A stretch of 64,000 bases of DNA from Hermatobates lingyangjiaoensis. Lineage: Eukaryota; Arthropoda; Insecta; Hemiptera; Hermatobatidae. Shown in pieces: positions 1 to 12,847 of this stretch; the first letter of the stretch is position 1; each line of letters begins with the position of its first letter. The position numbers and the translations under genes are program-made. The stretch lies in contig JAPFBL010000166.1 of assembly GCA_026182355.1 (NCBI GenBank), positions 372,001 to 436,000 of the forward strand, written 5' to 3'. A model generated the notes under the pieces. The model ran no database searches. It saw only the letters and a list, made by a program, of their open reading frames with translations, and was not told the DNA's origin.

Positions 1-1356
1 TCTTGAGCATAGCTAATAATTTTTTAATTCAGATATTAAGCTTTTGTCAGATTCCTTATAATAAACTTGGGCGAGACTACAGAAATCCGTTCCAATTCAA
101 CCAGTAAAAACTACTGGTTAAATTTTACTTTTATTCTACTTTTATTTTACTTCTACATTACCAAATTACCAAATAACCAATTATTTAACTGGTTACTCCA
201 AATCAATTAAATTATAGCAAGTAATTTAAAATTTAGTCCAAATACTTTATTTAAATTTGATATTATAAATTTGGTCATATATTTCCTGTAGCAGTTCCAT
301 TATAAAACCATTTCTTTCAAATCATATCAGATTTTAACTTTTAGTGTTTTACCTACAGTAGTGCTGAATTAAAATATAAATAAACACAAATCAACTTCAC
401 ACAATTTCATATTAATATTCTGCACTTATGTTTAATAGAAAATAATTTAGCAGTTCTTCATTAAAGTGTTACTTACATTTATATAACTCTATGAAGTGAA
501 TTAAGTAATTTTTTTTAAAGAAAATAATACTAATATACCTTCATTAAATACAATTGAACAATTAATATATAGCAATATTTAATATACGAGTATATAAATA
601 GTATCATAGTAGTGTATTTTAAATTTTATGTTACTATAAGAAAAGTGCTATAATTATGAAACAATTTGATCACTAAATTTTGAAAATTTAATCGTTTTCT
701 GGTACTCTAGGTTCATTTTGGTGGTTTTAATGGTACATTAAAATGTACCATTATGTTTTAAGGTTTATTTGGGCATTCAAAATAATAGTATTATAAACAT
801 TACACAAAAATAATGTTTTAAAATAAAAGGCAATACATGAAATAAAGATAACGGCAATAATGAATCTGCCCAACAAAAAATCAATTATCGACTAAATACA
901 AATTTAACGACTAAATGTAGAAATAAACAATGAGCAATTAAGTATTTAATATAAAGTTTAGATCTTTAAGAAAAATATTGATTACAATTTGTTGTAAAAT
1001 TCGAAAAACATTCAATTAGTTATAATATTTTAAATCAATAAACTGTAAGTGAATGCTGTCTATAAACCATACAAAATGTTGGACATATTCTTCTTTTATG
1101 ATGTCATAATTATTGAGGAGCCATACTGATCCTCAAGTCATTATTGGTTTGATAAATGAGATTCCATTTCGTTTAAACAGGCTGCAGTGGTACAGGACGT
1201 GAACCCGTCTTTGCTTTGAGGCATCATCCCAACCACAATGAATACAATTTGAAATAATAAATCTTGTCAGGTAGGAACTATTATGTCCAAGATGTGATAG
1301 CACTTGAATGAGTTTATAGCTGTAAAATTAGAAGCAAACTGGTTTGCCACATATTG
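1..1356. other. AT-rich intergenic DNA, no feature recognised
   Basis: No open frame of note, no tandem array and no RNA-gene signature was seen. The base composition is strongly AT-rich, like most of the window. Confidence 0.6.
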
Positions 1357-1520
1357 AAAAAATCTGGAGTGGCCTACACTCAACTTTACTATAAGTAAAC
1401 ATAATATCAAACTTCTTGGGTATATAATATATAATATCTCATTTAAGCATTATATAATCGTCTAAATGGGAGATGTTTATTAGTCTTTCATTCCTGAGCT
1501 AGTACAGATAGTGATTGATC
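1357..1520 (-). repeat. Fragment of dispersed repeat T (tail part)
   Basis: Read on the minus strand, this segment matches the last ~165 bp of each unit of the array at 21,830-24,255. Shared landmarks are the CTTTACTATAAGTAA motif, the stretch around CTCATTTAAGC, and the segment ending in a reverse-complemented TCAATCACTATC. It is therefore a detached copy of the tail of that element. Divergence is modest, so recognition is secure, but the element has no known name. Confidence 0.75.
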
Positions 1521-2990
1521 CACTTATCACTCAACAATGGTTGTCATCAGAGGATGTTAAATTCTCAGAATATAAGCGAAGACTGAAGTTTTATTCAAGG
1601 TGCACCAAAACAAGTGGTCTTTGACTGTATCTGTTTATTGTTTGGTGAAAACTACTTGTTTTGGTTGAAAAATCTGTCATTTTTTTGATTTCTCACTTTG
1701 GTTTAGATGTTGATGTATACGCATATACAATAACTCTCCAAAAAGTAAATTTGATAACATTACGACAAAATTGAATTAAAAATATTTCTTAAAATATACT
1801 TATATTTCCTAAAATAATTTTTTTTACAAATATTATACTAGTAAATTCATATTACCACATAATAGATAGTAAATAAATAAACATAAATGTCATGACGATA
1901 AAAGCAGACGAGTTAAGGAGCCTAATTTGATTTATTCTCCTAATTCCCTTTCAACCAACCGTAATTTCCTTGATTGCATCACAGCATTGGTAGCCATTTA
2001 TTTTACCTCCCGTCATAAATAGAGCTCCACAGCTGGTATCCACTAATCTCAGTGGTCAATGCTATCTTTCCTTTTCTTTTTTTTTTTTTTTTTTTTTTGG
2101 ATATTTTCCAAGTAGTGAGAGTCTGAAACATGCTTTATTGATTTTTCAAACAAAAGGTTAACTCCTTGCTGACTTAAGCCATTTTCATAACAGTCTATTA
2201 CAAAACCATAGAAAGTTAGTAAATATTATGTTTCCTCTACTTTCAAAAATATGGATTAGAATGTGATGGCAACTATTTATTGATATAAGAAATCAAAATA
2301 ACATTGTAACTGTTTAACATAGTTTTATATACATTATGTTCATAACATGATTAAGCATACATTTTTACTTTAAAAATTACGTATCACAATATGATCAATG
2401 ATGCTTTATTGTTTGTAATATTAAGTTATTAAATTACAGTGTTCAAATTTGGTAATTAATTTAATTACATCTATATTCAGTGCTGTATGTATGTAAGGGT
2501 CGATAAACATACATTTTTAAAATTCAATATCTACAGTTTATATTTTAAACAAGTAAAATAACATTTTAATAGAATATTATTATCAATAAGTTAGATATTT
2601 AATTCTAATATTATGATTGATTTGACAATTTGTGCACTCGAGAGTTGAATTATTTAAAATTATAGAAGTACATTATTTAATAATTCAGAGGGTATTGCAA
2701 CTAAGTTTTGGTATAATTAAATTTAAGTTATTAAATTATTTGTTCCATCATTTTAAGCAAGGTATTATGGCATATTAATTATGTAGGCCTGCTATGACGC
2801 CATCGGTCAGAATTGAGAGGCATGTAGAATGCTTCAATTAGCAAAGTTTGCTATGTAGTTTCCCTTATATCAATATTCTTAAACAGAAGTTAATCCAAAT
2901 ACCAGGGCTAGGAATCAGCAAAGAGATTTTGTTCTATTTATAATTACAAAAAGGAGTTTACCTCATTGTAATGTATAGTTCAACTTTTGA
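1521..2990. other. Intergenic DNA with a poly-T tract
   Basis: A T tract of about 20 bases lies near 2,077-2,098. The rest is AT-rich with no coding or RNA signal recognised. Confidence 0.5.
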
Positions 2991-3756
2991 GTGCAGGATA
3001 TGAACAAAAAAATTATTGTGCCTGTCAATGGATTGAACGAAATAAATTTACTGATGTTTAAAAAAATTCTCATGTTGATAAACTTACTGTTGTTAAACTC
3101 ATTTGTTAACAGACCAAAAATAGTAATAAAACGACAAGCGGGGGTTTTTGGACCGATTGAATTCATAGTAATTGTAGGACCAAGCAAAAGGGGAAGAACG
3201 TTGAAGTTATAAGTTAATGTAGGAGGTCAGCAACATACCGGATGATAATAATTCAACATCAATTGGAAATAAGTAACGTTTGTTGATAATTTTTGTGTTT
3301 GTGACAATTGTGTTCTTTAATAATAACATAATTAATAAAATTGATGGTTCAATACAAGATGTTATTGATGAAATCTTTTTGTATGGAGTAAATGTCAAAC
3401 ATTTTTTTTCTGTAAATGGTCAATTGATGGCTATGAAGTAAAATTCTTGGTCATTCATGGTAAGTGCTTAAAACTTTATTCATCAATAACTTTAGTGAGC
3501 AATGGTGCACAGTAAAAATATTTTCAATATTTAATTAGAAAGAGTTGGGAAAGAATATGACAATGATTTATGTATTAAAGAACAGATTAGGGAAATGTAC
3601 AGGATATGTCCATCTCATCATGCAATTAATAGTATAGTTCCCAATACAGTTTCACAGAAAGAATATCTAAGGCGCTTCAGTTCTTCAAAAGTTTTAAAAA
3701 AGTTGAAGTTGGAAAGTATAAAGTTGTTACAGCTAGTTTTTCAGAGAAACGTATAA
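2991..3756 (+). pseudogene. Unrecognised coding-like remnants, three broken frames
   Basis: Three consecutive plus-strand stretches read as protein-like for AT-rich DNA: 2,991-3,209 (73 codons), about 3,270-3,440, and 3,535-3,753 (73 codons, opened by no ATG and closed by TAA at 3,754). The last is rich in charged residues, contains CPSHH, and ends in Lys/Leu-rich text. They lie in one orientation within 770 bp, separated by stops, as expected of a decayed gene or transposon body. I recognise no domain. Chance open frames in AT-rich DNA are the alternative. Confidence 0.2.
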
Positions 3757-3903
3757 CTAAATTTTTCATAAATAACGATAATGTAGTGTTAGGATGATAC
3801 TGGAACAACAATTGCTGCTAGCTGTACTTAACCTAGAAACCTAAAGAAACTTGTAAAGTAACTGTGACTGTCGAATCATCTACAGTCCTGAACACAATGA
3901 ACC

Positions 3904-3907
<4 letters not shown>

Positions 3908-3947
<40 letters not shown>

Positions 3948-4115
3948 ACACGCACACACACACACGCACACACACACACGCACACACACACGCACACGCA
4001 CACACACGCACACACACACACACACGCACACACACACACACACACGCACGCACACACACACACACACACACACACCACGCACGCACACACACACACACAC
4101 ACACACACCACACAG

Positions 4116-4167
<52 letters not shown>

Positions 4168-4287
4168 ACACACCACACACCCACACCACACCCACACCCA
4201 CACCCACACCCACACCCACACCCACACCCACACCCACACCCACACCCACACCCACACCCACACCCAACCACACCCACACCCACACCA

Positions 4288-4378
<91 letters not shown>
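3908..4378. repeat. Compound microsatellite (CA)n with (CCCACA)n core
   Basis: About 470 bp of nearly pure CA dinucleotides broken by CG and CCA variants. The middle segment, about 4,187-4,290, shifts to a hexamer CCCACA repeated more than a dozen times before returning to pure CA. All long open frames across it on both strands, His-Thr or Cys-Val repeats, are artefacts of the repeat. Confidence 0.97.
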
Positions 4379-4381
<3 letters not shown>

Positions 4382-4412
4382 AATGTACATACATATTTAT
4401 GTGTATATATAT

Positions 4413-4744
4413 AGGTGTGTTATCTAATCGAGATTCAATCAAATTTTCTAGGTTCGAAAATCAAATTCTCATTGCCAACGTTTCGGTTTTATTTTATAAC
4501 CTTTTTCATAGGCAGAAGTAAGAATTTGTTGACTAAGAAAATGAAATTTACATTATTTAAAGGTACCAGACATGCCCGGTTAAGATTGATGCGCCTTTAA
4601 ATAATGCTAAATTCATTTTCTTAGTCAAAACATTTTTACTTCTGGCTATGAAAAAGGTTTTAAAATAAAACTGAAACGTCGGCAATGAGAGTTTGATTTT
4701 TGAACCTAGAAAATTTGACCATCTCCTGATTAGATAACACACCT
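4413..4744. mobile_element. Head-to-head PLE-like foldback, family B (copy 1)
   Basis: Inverted repeat with arms 4,413-4,564 and 4,594-4,744 and a ~29 nt loop. Each arm, read outward, carries the family B signature: CTATGAAAAAGG, a GGTTTT/AAAACC-type hairpin, then GAAACGT(T/C)GGCAATGAGAG. A TATA stretch abuts the left end and an (AT)n array starts near the right end. The hairpin plus GAAACGT resembles a hammerhead ribozyme lacking one core base (see findings). It is non-coding; the two open frames crossing it mirror each other because the arms are reverse complements. Confidence 0.8.
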
Positions 4745-4783
4745 ATTCTATCAAAACGGTCGATATATATATTGAATCAAATA

Positions 4784-4790
4784 TTATATA

Positions 4791-4827
<37 letters not shown>
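4784..4827. repeat. (AT)n microsatellite
   Basis: Nearly uninterrupted AT dinucleotides just to the right of a foldback element. Confidence 0.95.
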
Positions 4828-4829
<2 letters not shown>

Positions 4830-6379
4830 CGCACAGGAAAAGCTATCATACAGCAATATTTTACATAAATCTCATATGGAGGTTGATGTGACCTGCATAG
4901 AAGGGCAGGGTTTCGATTTGAATATATATATAGTTAATGGGTTAGTTCCACTGAGGTTAGTAATATTAGAATTAGTAATAATACAATCCGTCATACCTCG
5001 TAAAGTCTCTGAAAAGCTCGATCGGTTTCGGGTCCGTCTGGATCCCATCTTCAAGAGCACCTAACTGACTGTGAATGTTATTTTCCTATAACCTACCTAT
5101 ATATATCATCTACATTGTGTAATCATTGTTGTCTGTGTAGTTAATTTTTGTTTTTTTTTTTCATATTTCTTTACTTGCTATGTTTTTAACATTGAATATA
5201 TATGTTAAAATATCATTGAGGGTGGTTGTTTTTTTCATGTATTTTCTTTGTGCTTTTTATTACCATTATAGTAATAGTAATAATAATAATATAGTTATAA
5301 TTATTTAGAGACACAGGGAGTGAGAGAGAGAGCGTCACACGAGATGAAAGATCCAAAACAAGTAGCGCTAGGAAACATCATTGTTACATCTGTAATAATG
5401 ATGCCTTTACTGATATATTTGACAAGTTTATACTGTCAGGACCATTATTTACTATCAGTTGTATATTCACTCAGCTGTTTTTGGATGCCGAGATGTTTTC
5501 TTCTCAATCATCTAGGATATTATATATAAATTTTAAATATTTAAGTTGTTTTTGAAGATATGTTTGTATAGCTCATTTCAGTTTGGTTGAAATAAGAATA
5601 ACATTGGTCAGTGTTTTGATATACTAGACTTCAAATATGACAAACACGTCTAACTTTTGTATGCGGGATCTTAGTAAAATTTAATAGCTGTATTGCATGT
5701 CAAAATGTATATATATAGATTCTATGCATTACCATTTGATTCACTAAAAATTGTAAACGTAAAAAAATACTTGATACTGCACTCTTACTTGATTTATTAA
5801 TATTCAAATATTGAATAATAATGTTTAATACTTAAAAGTGTGTTATTTTTATTTTTACAATATTTTGTTTATAATAAGAGAAATGCATTAAATGCAAAAT
5901 AGAAGAGAAAATGGAAATTAGTTGTCTCTCATAACTTTATGGTTTTTCCTCAACCTTTAGTGCTTTTTTGTAATATTACCATGTATATAATGTTAATATT
6001 AAGAACATATAATGTGTGTTTCTTTATAAGTTAATGGTTTGTTTTGCATTAAGAGGGATTATTTAGAGAATGTGATCAGTCAGTGAACGCATTAATTAAA
6101 CAAAGAGGGGGGGGGGGGAAGGAGAGACATTTGTATAAGATAGTGTGAGAAATAAAGGTTTGGCGGGACAGCACAGAGGGAAGAAAGAATGTTTTATCAT
6201 AATTTTTTAACTATTAATGTAAAAATCTATTAATTTTAGTGATTCGTTAAATTTTGTTCATTCATGCTTTTATAATAATAATTGAAATTTAAAATAAATG
6301 AAAGAAATATAAGTTGTAGCAATATTTTTGTTTAATATTGATATTTATTAATACTGAAATGTGCATGTGTTGGTGTTAA
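4828..6379. other. Intergenic DNA, no gene recognised
   Basis: The segment 4,870-5,065 is less AT-rich and open on both strands for ~62 codons but resembles nothing I know. A G tract lies near 6,106-6,118. Otherwise AT-rich sequence without structure. Confidence 0.4.
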
Positions 6380-6765
6380 AGGTGGTTGAAGCCTTCTTTC
6401 TGGCTGGGATAAGAGGCACACTAGTGTTTGTCACACGGGGTCCGCGACGTGACGAGGGTCGGGTAGGTTATTAGGAAGATGAGCTCCTCATCATCCCCAC
6501 TCTTATTCTTCATTTAGCCACCGCTGGCATTTTTTAGCTGTAATCTAGGTGGTAAGTCCAGGCGGGTTGAGTGAGGGAGTGTAGATTTATTGAGTAATAT
6601 GGTGAACCTTTAGGGGTGAGGATGTTGTATTTTTTTTGCACGAGGGTCGGTTACGTGAGAGGAATGCAGCAGGGTGGTGATTAGGGCTGGTGGTGTAAGG
6701 GCTTCGCCACCCTCTCGTCATCCCTCTGCTAACGCCGTCTTATCCACTACACATGCCACAAGTGT
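6380..6765. other. GC-richer island of unknown nature
   Basis: About 390 bp that are far less AT-rich than the flanks, with several CG dinucleotides (for example around GGTCCGCGACGTGACGAGGG near 6,440). No open frame spans it and no RNA fold was recognised. It could be a conserved regulatory element, an unmasked repeat or a recent insertion. Confidence 0.35.
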
Positions 6766-9700
6766 CTTCATTAACTTCTTCATTCTACACATTATGACAT
6801 CCTATTCAATTCCTTTCTCATCACTTTTACTTCATAGTCTTACCAACAGTAGCACACTTAAACTTTTCTTCTCGTATTACATCTTGTGATATCAATAACT
6901 ATAAAAATCACAAACTGCATTTCATTTAAAGCATCTAATGCTAAAACTAAAGCTCTTATCATTCTAGTTAAATCTTTAACTAGTACCAAAGTAATCACGT
7001 TTCGGCTTAATTTAAACATTAACTGACATTTTTTTGAAACATGAACCAACTAAAGAACTATGACTGAAAATAATATAATTGTGCTAAACTTGAAAATCAA
7101 TTGTGTAAAACTCGTTATAACTCCCTTATTAGAAAATGTATAGAATTACCATACATCATATGGTATCCTCGTTATTCCTTATATTGAATTTTGAACGAGA
7201 ACAGTACAGCTTCAACTGGTTCATTAAACATTATTTATCAATCTCTATTAATTAACTTTGTTAATTTTTCTCAATTTGGACACTCTGGAGCATCTTTTTA
7301 AAAAAATTAATTTATATTTCCTATATAAATTATTACATTCAAGAAAGATTTTCCTGAATTAGTGACTAACATTCATATTAATAATCCCTTCAAAAATTTG
7401 CAGCAACATTTTTAATTGCAAGTCTCTTTCCATAAAAATAATGATAGTTATCAATTCCCCCCTCCCAGCCACTAATAGAACATTGAGACTGAGATACAGT
7501 AGATTTAGATTTTTTAGCCTCAATATTAAAATTAAAAACCTCGTTGCTCAATATATTTTTCTTATGTTCATATTTTTTTCAAAGTTAATTTATTTTATTT
7601 TTTTTATTTCAACTATATTTGATTTAACATGAGTATATAATTATATATTTATTATGGATATAAGAGCCTATATACTGTATAATATATATTTATATATTTG
7701 GCAATTATCAATATTAATATCATATCTAATTGGTTTGCTAAATCGATATATAATAAGTTAATTTTCATTATATTAAGAATTTGGTAAAAATAAATAAGTA
7801 GTGACATACTCAATTGAAACATTCAATCTGAGCTAGAAAATATTTTATCAAATAATATGGAGCTAATTTTAAAGTAGGTGTAATTCATTTTATTGTCTTA
7901 TTCAAATTTAATATTTTTTATAATAAAAAGTGATAATTGATTTTAATATGGACTGAAAATATGAATTATGATAGATTCAAATTTACTATTAATAAATATA
8001 TTATCAAACTCTGTGGTAAAAGTACTATCAAATTTGAAAGGCTTTATTTGTTTTAATGTCACTACAAGTCTATCCATTTTTTAGTCATAACAGAAATATC
8101 ATTATTAATTTAGACTTTCAAATTTTTCTATCAGATTTTATAAAAAGAATTTAGTTGACTGGATTTTCTTTAAGTGCACCCTCTTGGAAGCAATAGCCTT
8201 GCCGATTTTGTTAAACAAATTTTGTCAATGCAAAGAAATCTGACACTTAATAGCATATTGTCTATTAGTCTCTGGTAAGTTTTCAGTTTTTATAACTTTA
8301 TTACACTTTATTGTTACTGAAATTTTTGGAAACTTTTTTTATGGATTACTAACTGTTGATTAATTTTTTGGAGAAAATTTAATTTTTTACACTTAGCCGT
8401 TCAGCATCAAAAAATTTCTATCCCTGTAGTTTTAATAAAAAGTTATGCAGCTCATCCTCTTAAAACATGCTATTTTTTTTGTAAAATATCGTTATGATCC
8501 GTCAACAGGTGTAACGATAATTTCGCTCACAAACCTTTAGAATCAACCATAAGACAAAAACTGTTTATTTTATACCATAAATAACCTTTTCAGTTGTTGA
8601 AAAATATTGATTTCCTGAATGAATATTTTAAAAGGAAGAATGTGTTGTCAAAAAAACATTTCCGATAAGAAAGTGATGCATCTATCATGCAAACTACTCC
8701 AACACATTAAAACTCATTTACATTATGAGGCCTATTTTTGCGTAAATATCAAATTAAATCCATGAAATTGTAAGGACTGCAGCATATTCAAAAACTTGGT
8801 AAAGTTTTCTATCAAAAATTTGATAGAAAACCACTCCCCCACACATCATAATCATCATCATTATCAAAAAGATCCGTTAATGTTAAACAGATTGTTAAAC
8901 TTATTTATTAATAAATTACTCGCACTTGGTTTGAGGGAACTCTTACAGATTTGCAGATATGACTCCTCAAACAAAAATACAGAGTGATTGCTCTAAACTT
9001 TTTTTTTTCTAAAATTACAGACTTTTTTTATAAAATTTAATTCAAAATCGTAATGATGATTAATTTCCATGTCAATATGATAACAATGCCAATATATGTC
9101 ATTAACATTCTTCTCAGTAAAAACTCAACTATAAAAAACACTAATTACATATTGCATGGTTACTTATTACTTTATCATTTAGCTCATTCCTAAACAATTG
9201 TTAGTTCCTCACCTGTAAACTGGGTTGACAACCTGAAGTTGACAGAATGGATAGCTGTAATAACTTTGTTTGCCCAGATATTCGAATTACACTTTCAAAT
9301 CTGCAAGAAATTGAATGAGGGTTGTTTGCCAAGGAAATGGGAGCACCCGTCACAACTTTGATATGGGTCTCTTTTTTGCAAAAAAAAAAAGAAGAAAAAA
9401 AGAAAGAAGGTATAACAGTCTTGTCAGAAGCCGCAAGTTATTCCCAGTCTAAAAAATTAGTTATGCTCCTCTTTCTTCACACGTAAAGATATTCTGAAAT
9501 ATTGCTTGCAAAAACTATGAAGAAGAGTAAAGGTTTCTTTACAATTTCTTTGTTTTTTACTTTTCAAATCTTAAACAAGCATTTCTTATATTTGTGTGAA
9601 CAGAAAAAATACTACCAGAGAAAGAAAAATATTTTTCATGCTGTAGTTTATATTATATCTTTAAAGGATGTTTTTTTTTTAAATTACAACTTACTTCCAT

Positions 9701-9870
9701 CATTTGCTTGCATGAATATTTTTATTATTATTTTTATTTCAAATTTCATGCTATCTCAATGAATAGCCCTTTGACCATATGTTATCGCTTTTATAAATAT
9801 TAAGTTATTTCAGTAACAAGTTCAAACTGAGCAGATTTTCGTTGATTATCGTATTTAGATCCTATTCGTT
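6766..9870. other. Long AT-rich intergenic stretch
   Basis: Only short chance open frames, poly-A/T runs and AT-rich low-complexity DNA were seen. The 86-codon frame at 9,502-9,762 is Phe/Lys/Ile-rich and looks like noise. Confidence 0.5.
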
Positions 9871-10367
9871 CAAGTTATTTCTAGAATACTTCGAACACAC
9901 TGAAAGCACTTTTTCCAAATAAAACAATTATTAATTAATCAAAAATAAAAATATGTGTTACATTTTAGATTATTATAAGTAATGATAAAAGTTGAAAATA
10001 CTTAACTATTTTTGCAGTTATATTTCTTAAAGAGTATGAACATTTGTCCAGTTTATTAGTAAATCAAGAGGTAAATCAACTTTTTTTTTATGTTAAGTTC
10101 AAATTCTCCAGAAGTTCAGTTTGTGTGTGTCCTTACTAAAGCTCTCTCAAGTATCGGTGTAAATTTAACTTCATGTCAAGGTTTTTTCAGCCACCACTGA
10201 TAATGTAACTTCATTGCCTACGACTTATTGCATTGGAGTTTTCTCTACAAGTTTACATTTTTCTCTTTTCATGGACAATAGTTTTGTGCAATTCGTTATA
10301 TAGTCCACATTATATTTATTTACTAATCTTGTATATTTTTTAGAAGACTCTTTTCTATCCCAAATTC
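9871..10367 (+). repeat. Dispersed ~500 bp repeat, copy 1
   Basis: This segment matches 12,848-13,354 in the same orientation along its whole length. Conserved landmarks are the segment around AAGAGTATGAA, the run from GCCTACGACTTATTGCATTGG to the ATAGTCCACATTATATT text, and AGAAGACTCTTTTCTATC at the end. Small indels separate the copies, so the duplication is not recent. No coding potential and no terminal repeats were seen. Confidence 0.85.
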
Positions 10368-10699
10368 ATTCAAACTTTTACTGATATAATTACTGTTATG
10401 ATATATCTAAGAAACATAGAGTCAGGAGATAATTGACTAAACAGTCTCAATTTTGAAGTAATAGGATATTTTTTCAGTCAAATTAACATATTAATTTTTC
10501 TAAATAAAATCATTTGTTTTTATAATATGCTCTTTATTATCTATTAGTTCCTTTATTTAGTGTTCCAGTTACTTTTTGTTAGAAAACCAGTAAATATGGA
10601 AAGAATATTACGTGCTGATCATCCTTGCAAAGGGGTCAGAGACAAACGCACCATTGACGTCAGCAAACAGCAATATTTACAATGGTAATCAAAATGTAT

Positions 10700-11160
10700 G
10701 GCGGCCAGGTTATCCAAGTGGCAACGTGCTCGCCTGTAGACTGGTGGATTCAGGGTTCAATACCCACTCTGACCTTCGAGTTTTCACGTTGATGGTGAAT
10801 AAATCTGAGCACATCGTATATCAGAGAGGACGTTAAGCTTAAGCCATTATCCCAGAGCCTGTGCAATGTCAAATACTCATTAAAGATCTCTACTCTATAA
10901 CATTTGAGTTAGGAAAAGCGTACGATTCCCAATGTTGAAACATAGAGTCTGAAAATAATTCACTAAAAAGCCTCAAGTTTGAAGTGACAGGGAATTTTTT
11001 CAGTGTGATTAAACTAATATTTATATTTTTATAAATAAAACCATTTTATAGTATGTAGTATCACTGTGTAGTATCACAAAAGGCCAATGTTAGACATATG
11101 TGGGTTCTCTTGTGGGACTGCCACTGCAACATTCCTAATCTAACCTAACCTAATAAACAT
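10700..11160 (+). mobile_element. tRNA-derived SINE, copy 1, interrupted
   Basis: The head resembles a tRNA gene: an A-box-like region around CAAGTGGCAACGTGC and a B box GGTTCAATACC at 10,754-10,764. The body (TGAATAAATCTGAGCACAT) and tail (GCCACTGCA, then CTAACCTAACCTAATAAA) match the copy at 27,603. About 130 bp near 10,935-11,065 is foreign: it resembles sequence lying upstream at about 10,410-10,520 (GAGTCAGGAGATAATTGACT there, a diverged form here), so it may be a duplication of the flank. Confidence 0.75.
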
Positions 11161-11219
11161 GTATGAATGAACTGCCAATGTACTTATCAGTTAGGGGAAG
11201 GTTTTTACAAACAAAATAG

Positions 11220-11885
11220 TAAAATATAAATAAATAGATAACTATATAGGTAAAAGAATGGTTTTGTCTCTATATTGCTTGAAACTGACTCATTTCAAGT
11301 TTTCTTCACATTTTATACATCAGAGAAACCGAATCTATTCTTAGAAAAAAATTCTGTCTGTCCGTTTGTCTGCTTGACGATTTGTCTGCAAAAATTGTCA
11401 CAAGTAAACTCAGCCACCATAAGACATAACAAGCTAAAACTATGGGAGTAGATTTGTGAATGTGTAACCTAAAATCTAAGCTTTAAATGGATTCAAAATT
11501 CAACGTAGAAGGGAAGTTATAGACTTTTAAAATATCTTTGGCCAACTTCAAACATATGTTTATTTTGAAAATATACAGGTATTGTTAGTTGATTTTAATT
11601 TCATTTGCTTTAAGCTTCCAACAAGAGCTTATTGACAAGGTGCTTTCCAGAGCTCATGATGTAGTATCTATCCCGAATAAATGGCTCAGTGAATGAGCAA
11701 TTTTCAATTCTTACTTAGGAACAGACAGGAAAAACAACAAACAAATTATAACACTATATCAATCCGAAGATAGAGCTTACAATTCAGTAGAGTGATTAGT
11801 GATGAGGAAGCAGTTCAACTGAATTTCTTGAATCCGCGACTTCTCCATCATAGCCTGAGAAAAAACTTAAACCAATCAGGCTTAT
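11220..11885 (+). repeat. Dispersed repeat R2, copy 1 (probable transposon remnant)
   Basis: Shares its full length with 56,540-57,375 and partly with 58,365-58,545. Landmarks are ACTGACTCATTTCAAGTTTTC, the TCTGTCTGTCCGTTTGTC run, AAACTCAGCCACCATAAGACAT, CAACGTAGAAGGGAAGTTAT, and a 3' part around ATGAGCAATTTTCAATTCTTA. No intact frame was found. The class is not recognised. Confidence 0.7.
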
Positions 11886-12847
11886 CTCTTTTGTATTAAT
11901 CATTAATGTCCATAAATTTAAACAAGTATCATATGCTGAATTCTAACCGATTTTCAAAAATTTTTCACTAGATCAATGATAAGAAATATTAATAATTGTC
12001 ATGCTAGTAAATAGTTTACATATTTTTTATAAAATATCAATAAATTTGATGCAAATAGTTTTATGTGTCCCTGTTTTTTATAAAACACAAAAAATATAGC
12101 TAAATAATGAAGATGAAATATTTTTGAAGCAATTTCAATAGAATGTTTCCATAGTTACATGCCATAAATATTAGAACATAAAACGTTTTCATTGCAACAA
12201 TTTGATAATGTTAATGGAAAGTAAAGGCTATAAACAGTTCTATAAAATAAGTCTGTTGGGAGCGTTAGTTTATTTCGACAATAAATTAGTTTGGAAGTTG
12301 CTCTAATCTCAGGCATGTTGGTGGTGGCGTGCCTTATCTCTGTCTACTCACTGTACCGGCCTACTGAACATCACCACAACTTTATTCCGCAACTTTCTGT
12401 CATATCTTAACACCAACTACCAATATTAACTAACCACATCAAACTAGTGAATTTATACCCAAGTACTAACCATCTTATTCTTTTCTTGACCATTTGAAAA
12501 TTGAAAAAGTCGTCTTACATATAAAGTAAATTATAATTTACTTCATCCATAAGTAAACTTTTTAAGTAAAAAATACACTTTAATTTATTTCATTGTTTTT
12601 TTGTAAGTAATTAAGAAATTAAGTTTACTTTTTATTGAATACAAATAGCGGGAAAAGTCAATCTTATTCAAGTATGTTTCAGTTTTATTAGCATTAGATT
12701 ATGGCTAAATCATTTTTATTTCTTGTTTTCATGGTTTATTCCAGTTTAAATAAATCCTAATGCCTTAATCCAGTGATTCGTTTATTTCTGTTCTCATACT
12801 CTGACCAGTTATCTATAGTGCATCCACTTGGATTGTTCCTTATTTAT
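11886..12847. other. Intergenic DNA
   Basis: AT-rich, with a less AT-rich patch at about 12,300-12,430. No feature recognised. Confidence 0.45.

Noticed and set aside
3833..4442. Open frames up to 188 codons on both strands
   Set aside because: They are translations of the CA/CCCACA microsatellite (His-Thr and Cys-Val repeats) and not proteins.
9502..9762. 86-codon open frame
   Set aside because: Composition is that of random AT-rich DNA, with no domain, neighbour or splice-site support.
10700..10775. tRNA gene
   Set aside because: A- and B-box-like motifs are present but no acceptor stem or anticodon arm closes, and the SINE body and tail follow.
11130..11160. Telomeric array
   Set aside because: Only two or three TAACC units, always at the end of a SINE.
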